From contig JAYTCQ010000419.1 of NCBI GenBank assembly GCA_043736395.1, forward strand, positions 1 through 8,901: a stretch of 8,901 bases of DNA, read 5' to 3'. Under the pieces are notes generated by a model. That model did no database searches. It saw nothing but the letters and a program-made list of their open reading frames with translations, and was not told the DNA's origin. Position numbers and translations under genes: made by a program. The stretch comes from JAFDVL01 sp043736395. GTDB taxonomy: Bacteria; Acidobacteriota; Blastocatellia; RBC074. This document shows positions 1 through 5,851 of this stretch, piece by piece; positions within the stretch are counted from its first letter, which is position 1; every line of letters begins with the position of its first letter.

Positions 1-38
1 GAGTACTGGCGCCCTTACTGCGTGCGGGATTCTGCATT
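1..38. other. Short non-coding edge downstream of the amidohydrolase operon
   Basis: These 38 bases lie beyond the stop codon of the last minus-strand gene. They are more GC-rich than the flanking coding DNA and contain cgcccttactgcgtgcggg. No hairpin followed by a T-run is visible, so no terminator can be called. The wording resembles GC-rich dispersed palindromic repeats seen in some bacterial genomes, but only one edge of it is in view. Confidence 0.3.
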
Positions 39-1340
39 TTAACGATCTTTGAACTTTTCGTAGAGCCGCAAATGACGATTGGCCAGGTCAGTTTGCCTGC
101 CGTTAATCAGCATATATTTCAGCTTCGTGCGAGGTTCTAGCGGGTCGCCGTCCGTAATAATTAAATTTGCGATTTTGCCGACTTCGATGCTGCCGACCAA
201 TTTGTCGACACCAAAAATTTGTGCGGGATAAATCGTAAGTGCCTTTAGCGCTTCTTCTTTTGGGAGTCCAAAAGCGGCGGAGGTTCCGGCGTGATAGGGA
301 AGTAAGCGAATATCGCCGGGGCTGCCAGGGCTTTCATTACTGGTCTTGAAAGCGATTTTAACGCCAGCCTTGAATAATTCTCCGGCCCGCGCGTACGTTA
401 CATCGTACGGATCATCTTCAGCATTTGGTTCATTTAAGACCGGAGGAAGGATGACCGGAATATTTTTTTCTTTTAATTGCGCGGCAACTTTGAGGGCTTC
501 TTCCCCGCCATTGATGATGAGCTTAAGTCCGTGTTTGTTAGCGAATTCAAGGACGGCTTTGATTTCTTTTTCAGTGTTGGCATTCATCAATACCGGAGTT
601 TCACCCTTTAAAACCGGGATCATTGCTTCCATCCCTAAATCAATCGGGCGTGCTGGAATTGATTTATCAGCGGCTGAAGCTTCTTTGGCTTTTAGATAAA
701 CCTTGGCGTCTTCGATCATTTTATTGAGCGATTCGATGCGTTTATCGCGTTGCTGGCGCATTGCTTCTGACGGAGTGAATGCGAATCCGCCGAATCCGCC
801 GCCGCCCACAGGCAGGCTTGGATAGTTCATCGCCATCGCGACCGGGGCTTTCAATTTCATTTCCTGTGGTGTCCATCCATCCAGATTAATTAATGCCGCC
901 TGTCCCGAAATAATTCCGCCTTGTGGAGAAGTCAAAACTGTCGTGACGCCATTGGCGCGGGCGACGCCGATGTGTTCACTGTTGGGATTCACCGCAGTCA
1001 GCGCTTTGGCGTTCGCGTTGAAATCACCAAGTTCAGTCGTATCAACAGTAGAATTTACGGCATTGATTTCGACGAGTCCGAGCACCGTACCCGAATCAAT
1101 CAAGCCTGGATAAACCGAGAGGCCAGTCGCGTCAATAATTTTTGCGCCGGAAGGGATGCTGACCGTTGCGCCGACGTCGGATATTTTTCCGCTACGAATG
1201 ATGATTGTGCCTTTTTCAATGACGGCTCCGGTGACGGTGACGATTTTGGCGTTCCGAATGGCTAAAATGTCGGACTTGCTCTGCGCGTAAATGGAGTAAG
1301 AAAATGTGCAAATTAGAAGGATTGAAATTATTTGTTTCAT
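39..1340 (-). CDS. Exported amidohydrolase-fold protein lacking the metal ligands (probable pseudoenzyme)
   Basis: A 433-aa protein of the imidazolonepropionase-like amidohydrolase family (COG1228 type). Residues 1-20 form a Sec signal peptide ending in IYAQ. The N-terminal beta-sandwich part follows (about 26-80), then the barrel, with the family's closing signatures LPYHAGTSAAFGLP (347-360), YPAQIFG (371-377) and GSIEVGKIANLI (383-394). The fold is clear but the metal site is gone. The HxH after GLID is G84-T-V86, the expected beta-4 Lys is A168, the beta-5 His is N253, the beta-6 His is G278 or G279, and the HSD motif reads K332-T-S334. Hydrolysis by the usual mechanism is therefore unlikely, and a structural or binding role beside the active paralogue is inferred. 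A glycine-rich loop lies at 179-185. The ATG overlaps the upstream gene's stop by one base (TAATG), with GGAG 11 nt upstream, which indicates translational coupling. This is the last gene of the operon. Confidence 0.85.
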   Translation of the reverse strand: MKQIISILLICTFSYSIYAQSKSDILAIRNAKIVTVTGAVIEKGTIIIRSGKISDVGATVSIPSGAKIIDATGLSVYPGLIDSGTVLGLVEINAVNSTVDTTELGDFNANAKALTAVNPNSEHIGVARANGVTTVLTSPQGGIISGQAALINLDGWTPQEMKLKAPVAMAMNYPSLPVGGGGFGGFAFTPSEAMRQQRDKRIESLNKMIEDAKVYLKAKEASAADKSIPARPIDLGMEAMIPVLKGETPVLMNANTEKEIKAVLEFANKHGLKLIINGGEEALKVAAQLKEKNIPVILPPVLNEPNAEDDPYDVTYARAGELFKAGVKIAFKTSNESPGSPGDIRLLPYHAGTSAAFGLPKEEALKALTIYPAQIFGVDKLVGSIEVGKIANLIITDGDPLEPRTKLKYMLINGRQTDLANRHLRLYEKFKDR

Positions 1341-1735
1341 TAAAATTTTAGCTCCAACGATAAATCAATAGATTGGTACTCAGTGCCTGTATAAACGATA
1401 GAAAAGCTTGATTGAAGTAACGACAATTTTGGATTACGCTTTTTGCGGCTTTGTAAAATAAACGGATGAGAGGTTGGAGGTTCCCATCCGTAACAAATAT
1501 TTGGGTCTCTTTGAGGTTTCGGCCAGATTATGCAAGCGTTCGCAGGTTCACTTTTAAATTCAAATTTCTGGTTGGACTCATTTTTTCTTAATCTAAATAG
1601 TGAATCTTCGGGCGAAGTGAACACATTCATCCTAAACTTTTGACACTCGAAAGTACTTACTGAATTCGCAGTTTGAGAGACAACAATTCCTGAAAAAATA
1701 ATGATCGAAAACAAACTGAAAATTATACTCTTCAT
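1340..1735 (-). CDS. Small secreted protein of unknown function
   Basis: A 131-aa protein that I do not recognise. Residues 1-20 are a typical Sec signal peptide (a long Ile/Phe-rich core ending IVVSQ). There is no lipobox Cys at the cleavage site, so it is probably soluble in the periplasm or outside the cell. The mature part of about 110 residues has three cysteines (C31, C68, C81), a Pro/Trp-rich middle (about 69-91) with WPKPQRDP and YGWEPP, and a basic stretch SRKKRNPK (96-103). The start is well supported: AGAGG lies 7 nt upstream and just after the previous gene's stop, leaving a 12-bp gap. Its stop overlaps the next start by one base. By hand count bases 1381-1740 hold 131 G or C in 360 (about 36%), against roughly 53-55% in sampled lines of the neighbouring gene. 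That suggests separate ancestry or fast evolution. Its place in the operon suggests it works with the amidohydrolases, but this is inference only. Confidence 0.75.
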   Translation of the reverse strand: MKSIIFSLFSIIIFSGIVVSQTANSVSTFECQKFRMNVFTSPEDSLFRLRKNESNQKFEFKSEPANACIIWPKPQRDPNICYGWEPPTSHPFILQSRKKRNPKLSLLQSSFSIVYTGTEYQSIDLSLELKF

Positions 1736-1747
1736 AACCTCACCTCT

Positions 1748-3130
1748 TTATTGATGATGCGGATGCGCGTCCCATTCTGCTTGTGCGGGAGTGGGTGGCG
1801 CAGGCATGACCGTTGGTTGAGGTGTTCCAGTTGATTTCTTTTCCTTTTCAATCAACGCTTTTTTCTCTTTGACTAAAGCTTCGCGTCGCTCTAAATCTTT
1901 GGTGCGATCAAAGTAAATTTCGCCTTCGATCATCGTGATGTCCGGGCGCGAATACACACTAAACGGATGTCCATTGAAGATCACCAGATCGGCGTCTTTG
2001 CCAACATCAATGCTGCCGACGCGGTTTTCGATTCGCATCATTTCGGCAGCATTTAGCGTAATCATTTTCAATGCTTCTTCTTCCGTAAGATCGCCGTACT
2101 TCATCAGCTTTGCCGCTTCTAAATAAAAATGCCTGGAAGTTTCGTTGCTGTCAGAGTGAATCGCAACCTTGATTCCTTTGCGCGTCATCACTGCCGCATT
2201 GTAGGGAATCGCGTCGTATGCTTCCATTTTGTATGACCACCAATCCGGCAGAATGGAGGCGCTCGCACCATGCTTCGCGATTTCCGGTGCAACTTTGTAG
2301 CCTTCCAACGTGTGCTGAAAAGTATGAACTTTGATGCCGAATTCTTCCGTTAAATTTATGAGCATCGCGATTTCATCGGCGCGATAGCAATGCGAATGAA
2401 TATCAATTTTGCCGCGCAAAATATCAGCGATGGCTTCAAGTTTGATGTCTTTGCGAGGCGCGACGACATCTTCGCCGCGTTTCTTCGCAGCTTCAAAATT
2501 ATCCCATTTCTTAATGTATTCACGGCCTTCAGTGAAGGCCTGGCGAATGGTTTCTTCAACTCCCATGCGCGTCGCGGGGTATCGTTGTTGAATGCCGGGT
2601 GCACGGAAATTTGCACGTTTCGGATTTTCTCCGAGCGCAAATTTTATGGTGCGCGGCGCGCCTTCAAAATACATTTCATCAGCGGTTTTGCCCCACTTCA
2701 ATTTGAGCATCGTGTTCTGTCCGCCGATGGCGTTCGCGCTGCCGTGAAGTGGATGAATTGTCGTCATTCCTCCCGCCAGCTGCCGATATATATTGATGTC
2801 GGTAGGATTTACTACATCGCGCATGCTGACCATTGCCGTAACGGATAAAGAGCCTTCATTGACGGAATCAAGTGCTGTGTGCGAATGGGAATCTACGAAT
2901 CCGGGAGTGACGAATTTCCCTGTGGCATCAATTACTTTGGCGTTAGCGGAGGCTTTGACATTTTTCCCGACGGCAGTAATTTTCCCGTTTTTGATGAGAA
3001 TGGAACCGCCTTCGATATTGCCGTGTGAAGCCGTCATGATCGTCGCATTTTTGATCAGCGTTTCTTCCTGCGCAAAAACCGAAATTCCTAAAACAAAAGT
3101 AAGGGTAAAAAAAGTAACCAGATGTTTCAT
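1748..3130 (-). CDS. Exported metal-dependent amidohydrolase (imidazolonepropionase-like), catalytically intact
   Basis: A 460-aa secreted amidohydrolase, the only one of the three paralogues here with a full active site. Residues 1-20 are a Sec signal peptide ending SVFAQ. After the beta-sandwich segment comes GFVDSHSH, giving the beta-1 metal ligands H82 and H84. K163 in IKFALGENPKR is the likely beta-4 Lys, H245/H247 in DIHSHCYR and H269/H273 in HTFQH supply the middle His ligands, and H325-S-D327 gives the beta-8 Asp. The C terminus is unusual: a charged helical stretch (411-432, rich in Lys/Glu, possibly a coiled coil), a Pro-rich linker (436-449) and a His-rich end (AHPHHQ). It should hydrolyse a C-N bond in a cyclic amide, dipeptide-like or related substrate in the periplasm, but the substrate cannot be read from sequence. 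The ATG at 3130 is chosen because it opens the signal peptide and has AGGA 8 nt upstream. An in-frame ATG at 3178 lies inside the repeat and adds 16 unlikely residues. Confidence 0.9.
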   Translation of the reverse strand: MKHLVTFFTLTFVLGISVFAQEETLIKNATIMTASHGNIEGGSILIKNGKITAVGKNVKASANAKVIDATGKFVTPGFVDSHSHTALDSVNEGSLSVTAMVSMRDVVNPTDINIYRQLAGGMTTIHPLHGSANAIGGQNTMLKLKWGKTADEMYFEGAPRTIKFALGENPKRANFRAPGIQQRYPATRMGVEETIRQAFTEGREYIKKWDNFEAAKKRGEDVVAPRKDIKLEAIADILRGKIDIHSHCYRADEIAMLINLTEEFGIKVHTFQHTLEGYKVAPEIAKHGASASILPDWWSYKMEAYDAIPYNAAVMTRKGIKVAIHSDSNETSRHFYLEAAKLMKYGDLTEEEALKMITLNAAEMMRIENRVGSIDVGKDADLVIFNGHPFSVYSRPDITMIEGEIYFDRTKDLERREALVKEKKALIEKEKKSTGTPQPTVMPAPPTPAQAEWDAHPHHQ

Positions 3131-3138
3131 AAAATTTT

Positions 3139-3142
3139 TCCT
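3139..3142 (-). promoter_or_regulatory. Ribosome binding site deciding the start at 3130
   Basis: AGGA on the minus strand, 8 nt before the ATG at 3130. It lies just outside the inverted repeat, so the repeat stops short of the translation signal. No comparable site precedes the alternative upstream ATG at 3178. Confidence 0.7.
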
Positions 3143-3146
3143 GAGA

Positions 3147-3239
3147 GGTACGATAGGCGTCCCCGCCTGTCGTCGCATACACTAACTATCCCGTAAAAGA
3201 TACCTTGCAACTACGACAGGCGAGGACGCCTATCGTACC
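3147..3239. repeat. Inverted repeat of two REP-like palindromes (BIME- or MITE-like)
   Basis: Two 27-base arms, 3147-3173 and 3213-3239, are reverse complements with one mismatch (c3163 against a3223) and enclose a 39-base spacer. Each arm is also an imperfect palindrome. In the left arm acgataggcg (3150-3159) faces cgcctgtcgt (3164-3173) across a 4-base loop. In the right arm acgacaggcg (3213-3222) faces cgcctatcgt (3227-3236). This is the layout of a paired REP element. In a minus-strand transcript the single mismatch of the long hairpin becomes a G-U pair, so the stem would be continuous in operon mRNA. It starts 3 bases after the stop of the 553-aa gene and ends 16 bases before the next start. 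No long T-run follows, so it is not a classical terminator. It may act on mRNA stability or partial attenuation, or be only a passenger. Confidence 0.85.
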
Positions 3240-3242
3240 CAT

Positions 3243-4904
3243 TTATGGCTTCCTGACGCCACTGAATTCAAAACTTGTTCCCATTGTTTCCATTAAACCA
3301 GTGATTGAATTCCCTTCGATTTTTCCTTTTGCATTTACGGATAATTGCTGGTTTTGAAAATTGATTTGATAGGTGAAGCTCAATTCATTTCCAACCAATT
3401 TTCCGTTGCTGACAGCTACATTACCGGAAGGAGTGCCCATTTCTCCGGTTACATTTTCTCGATCAACCTGAAGGGTTAACGGCGCGTTCATCGTACCGGA
3501 CGGGGAATTGATAGTTAAAATCCAGCTTCCCGCCGCGTTCACACTGGAACCAACCGGCGCGGGGCCACCACGACCATTTCCTTCCGGTCTTCTTGGCAAT
3601 TCCGGAGCCTTCACTTCAAACTGTCTGCCATCAACAAAGGTGTACTTTATTTTCGTATCTTTACTAAAAAGATCACCCGTCGTTACGACCAGATTCGCAA
3701 TTTTTCCCTGCTCAATACTGCCAAGCTGTTCGGCTAAGCCAAAGATTTGCGCGGGGTAAAGAGTCAGCGCTTTAATGGCTTCCTCTTTGGCAAGACCGGC
3801 TTCGATGGCTTTTGAAGCGTTTGCGATAAAATCGCCTGAACGAGTTAAATTTCCAGAAGTGAAGGCGAATTTAACGCCTGCCTTGCTGAGCGCCGCCGCC
3901 GCCTTCGGAGCTTCTGCGCGATCTTTTAAGATGCGCAACGATTCGGATTCAGGATCATCCAATCCTGCTGGTTTTTGTGGAAAGCCAAGGCTCAGCAGAA
4001 CCGTCGCATTTTTTTGTTTGAGCAGTTCGGGAATTAAGTAACTTTGCCCGGCTCCGCTCAGCATATATTTCAAATTGAATTCTTCGCCGAGTGAAATTGC
4101 ACGGCGAATTTCACGTTCGCTGGTGACATTAAAGATGACAGGCATTTTTCCACTGATGATCGGTAGCAAAGCTTCCATTGATTTGTTGTGCGTTGGACGA
4201 GCTTTGCCGCGCGAAGATTTTCCGTAATTATCCCACAACTCTTGATAATTTTTCGCGTCGAGAAAGGACTGACGCAGGAAGGCGAAAACCCCCATTAGCG
4301 AACCAGGGTAGCCCCCACGAGCACCACTAAACCCGATGCTGAGTGCGAGCGGGGAACGCAGTAGCAGCTTTTCTCCTGATTCAGTTCCCAAATTGATGAA
4401 AGCGGAGCGTCCGCGAAAAACTCCATCGCGCGGGGAAGTCAAAGCCGCCGTAATTCCCGCGTTCCGCTGTTGATCGAACGTTTCAGCGTTAACAGAAAGA
4501 AGCTCATTTACGGAAATTTCAGGAAGCAAACCGGCATCTGTCGGCCCGGCATTTTGTGTATTAAATTGCCCTTGCGGAGCGCCTCCACCACCACCAGCGG
4601 GAGTCGTGGGAGGTTTAATTCCGTAACTCGAATAAGCGTCAATCAATCCGGGATAAACGGTCATCCCTTTACCATCAATGACACGAGCATCGGCGGGCAC
4701 GTTGACGTCTGCGCCAACCGCCGCGATCAATCCATTGCGAATTACGACCGTTCCGTTCGCAATCGTTGCACCAGAAACAGTGACAATGGTTGCGCCTTTG
4801 ATGGCGTAGCTTTCTGAATTAGTAAGTTGTGCGTAAACTGAGGCAGTGAAAATTAGTAAAATAGCGACAAGGCAACTGAGCCGCAAGAAGCTCTGATTCA
4901 TCAT
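3243..4904 (-). CDS. Exported amidohydrolase-fold pseudoenzyme with C-terminal beta domain
   Basis: A 553-aa protein and the first gene of the minus-strand operon. Residues 1-26 are a Sec signal peptide ending ASVYAQ. Residues about 30-435 are an imidazolonepropionase-like amidohydrolase fold closing with YPAQIFG (383-389) and GSIEQGKIANLVV (395-407). The metal site is lost: the HxH after GLID is Y91-S-S93, the beta-4 Lys position is A187, the beta-5 His is N259, the beta-6 His region is G284-A-G286, and HSD reads T349-S-G351. A Gly-rich loop lies at 104-108. A Pro/Gly linker (about 435-456) leads to a C-terminal domain (about 457-551) with alternating strands. It begins AAGSWILTINSPSG and repeats G-N-x-(L/I) turns, like the small beta-barrel domains appended to many exported proteins in Acidobacteriota-like genomes. 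ATGs sit at 4904 and 4901; 4904 is preferred because GGAG lies 10 nt upstream. Probably a non-catalytic partner of the active paralogue downstream. Confidence 0.87.
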   Translation of the reverse strand: MMNQSFLRLSCLVAILLIFTASVYAQLTNSESYAIKGATIVTVSGATIANGTVVIRNGLIAAVGADVNVPADARVIDGKGMTVYPGLIDAYSSYGIKPPTTPAGGGGGAPQGQFNTQNAGPTDAGLLPEISVNELLSVNAETFDQQRNAGITAALTSPRDGVFRGRSAFINLGTESGEKLLLRSPLALSIGFSGARGGYPGSLMGVFAFLRQSFLDAKNYQELWDNYGKSSRGKARPTHNKSMEALLPIISGKMPVIFNVTSEREIRRAISLGEEFNLKYMLSGAGQSYLIPELLKQKNATVLLSLGFPQKPAGLDDPESESLRILKDRAEAPKAAAALSKAGVKFAFTSGNLTRSGDFIANASKAIEAGLAKEEAIKALTLYPAQIFGLAEQLGSIEQGKIANLVVTTGDLFSKDTKIKYTFVDGRQFEVKAPELPRRPEGNGRGGPAPVGSSVNAAGSWILTINSPSGTMNAPLTLQVDRENVTGEMGTPSGNVAVSNGKLVGNELSFTYQINFQNQQLSVNAKGKIEGNSITGLMETMGTSFEFSGVRKP

Positions 4905-4993
4905 GTAATGTTGGCTCCAATGGAAGTTTTGTTTCTCGCTCCGAACAATCGCGGATTTTTTAAAACTGAAAACAAATGTAGATTAATCGTGTT
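4905..4993. promoter_or_regulatory. Divergent intergenic region
   Basis: These 89 bases separate the minus-strand amidohydrolase operon from the plus-strand HAD gene, so promoters for both directions should be here or just inside the genes. The region is AT-rich in its right part (ggattttttaaaactgaaaa). I find no -35/-10 pair with good spacing in either direction and no clear operator palindrome, so no box is marked. Confidence 0.4.
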
Positions 4994-5701
4994 ATGGCGC
5001 AAATGCAAATACATGGAAGTCGAGTGAAAATGGTTTTTTTCGATGCTGGCGGAACACTTTTTGATGTCGCGGAGCCAGTCGGAAACACGTATGCAACACT
5101 TGCGCAATGGTTTAATCAGAAAGTTGAGCCTGAACGGTTACAATTTAATTTTCTGGCTGCCTTTAAGCGGATGCCGCCACTCGCTTTTGATCCGAAATTG
5201 AGTGAAAAAGATTTATTCAAAGCAGAATATCAATGGTGGTTTCAGTTGGTTTCCAATGTGTTTTCTGAGAGCGGAGAATTTAAGAATTTTGAGGAATTCT
5301 TTGCGGAGGCTTATGCGCACTATGCTCAGCCTCAGGCGTGGAAACTTTTTGATGATGTCTTGCCGACGTTAGAAATATTGCAGGAAAAGCGAATAAAAAT
5401 GGGCGTGATCTCAAATTTCGACTCGCGCTTGATTGGATTAGTCGAAGGGTTCGGATTAAAAAAATATTTTGATTCGATTCATTTTTCCAGCCGAGTTGGC
5501 TTTGCGAAACCTCACCCCGAAATCTTTCTGACGGCACTTCGGGATAACATAATCGACCCTTCGGAAGCTGTTCATATCGGAGATCATCCGGTCGAAGATT
5601 ACTCTGCCGCACTCAAGGCAGGAATGTCTGGATGGCTGATTGAATGCAACAGGATAAAATTTGGTCTGTCATCATTTCTTGAGACTCTCAGCGCAAAGTG
5701 A
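4994..5701 (+). CDS. HAD-superfamily hydrolase (subfamily IA, REG-2/haloacid dehalogenase-like)
   Basis: A cytoplasmic haloacid dehalogenase-like hydrolase of 235 aa, with no signal peptide. Motif I is VFFDAGGTLF with nucleophile D17. The usual second Asp (D+2) is G19, so the general acid/base of HAD phosphatases is missing. Motif II is GVISNFD (S140), motif III is FAKPHPEIF (K172) and motif IV is HIGDHPVEDYSAA (D197, D202). An all-helical C1 cap fits residues about 25-115, rich in Phe and Trp. The DxG form recalls dehalogenases (DxY) and phosphonatases (DxA) as well as REG-2-like proteins, so ordinary phosphatase activity should not be assumed. The start is uncertain. The ATG at 4994 has no Shine-Dalgarno, while GGAAG at 5015-5019 suits an ATG at 5030 or a GTG at 5024; the GTG would give MKMVFFDAGG, the usual N terminus of the family. 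It appears to be a single-gene unit, divergent from the amidohydrolase operon. Confidence 0.88.
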   Translation: MAQMQIHGSRVKMVFFDAGGTLFDVAEPVGNTYATLAQWFNQKVEPERLQFNFLAAFKRMPPLAFDPKLSEKDLFKAEYQWWFQLVSNVFSESGEFKNFEEFFAEAYAHYAQPQAWKLFDDVLPTLEILQEKRIKMGVISNFDSRLIGLVEGFGLKKYFDSIHFSSRVGFAKPHPEIFLTALRDNIIDPSEAVHIGDHPVEDYSAALKAGMSGWLIECNRIKFGLSSFLETLSAK

Positions 5702-5851
5702 TGATGACTGAGGGAATAAATTAGAACTGTTGCATTATCGTTGAAATTGGTTACACTTATTTCGATTCTTGCCGAATACTCAGTCCAAAACCGTACAATT
5801 GTCTCAATGCTCCTCTTGAGAAGTTATAACAATTTAAAGGGATTTCACTCT
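5702..5851 (+). other. Intergenic leader upstream of the DUF1800/DUF1501 pair
   Basis: A 150-base gap with no convincing gene. A reading frame open from TTG 5741 into the DUF1800 gene has no protein-like start and no ribosome site. Weak promoter-like words exist, such as ttgcat (5730-5735) and tacact (5752-5757) spaced 16, but they match consensus poorly. A small inverted repeat, tctcaa (5802-5807) and ttgaga (5816-5821) around 8 bases, lies ahead of the Shine-Dalgarno. The promoter of the downstream pair is probably in this stretch. Confidence 0.4.
5836..5842 (+). promoter_or_regulatory. Ribosome binding site deciding the DUF1800 start
   Basis: AAAGGGA ends 9 nt before the ATG at 5852. It is the strongest Shine-Dalgarno near any in-frame start of this gene and supports 5852 over the upstream TTG at 5741 and the ATG at 5807. 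Confidence 0.7.

Noticed and set aside
2390..2848. 152-aa plus-strand reading frame opposite the active amidohydrolase
   Set aside because: It is antisense to a well-supported enzyme, and its composition follows from the codons of that gene. It has no ribosome site and no recognisable domain.
2793..3185. 130-aa plus-strand reading frame over the enzyme start and the repeat
   Set aside because: It is antisense to the signal peptide and beta-sandwich codons of the amidohydrolase and runs into the inverted repeat. No domain and no start signal.
3147..3239. Inverted repeat as a Rho-independent terminator
   Set aside because: The stem is long enough but is not followed by a T-run on either strand beyond ATTTTT near 3134-3138, which lies past the ribosome site. 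The next gene clearly belongs with the preceding one.
4901..5107. 68-aa minus-strand reading frame upstream of the 553-aa gene
   Set aside because: It overlaps the start of the HAD gene on the opposite strand and shows no protein-like features. Its end coincides with the true start of the 553-aa gene only by chance.
5825..5830. tataac as a -10 box for the DUF1800/DUF1501 unit
   Set aside because: Transcription would begin at about the Shine-Dalgarno itself, and no -35 word lies at proper spacing upstream.
5741..5851. 37-codon N-terminal extension of the DUF1800 protein from a TTG start
   Set aside because: It would place a signal peptide in the interior of the protein and has no Shine-Dalgarno. 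The ATG at 5852 has a strong one and begins the signal peptide.
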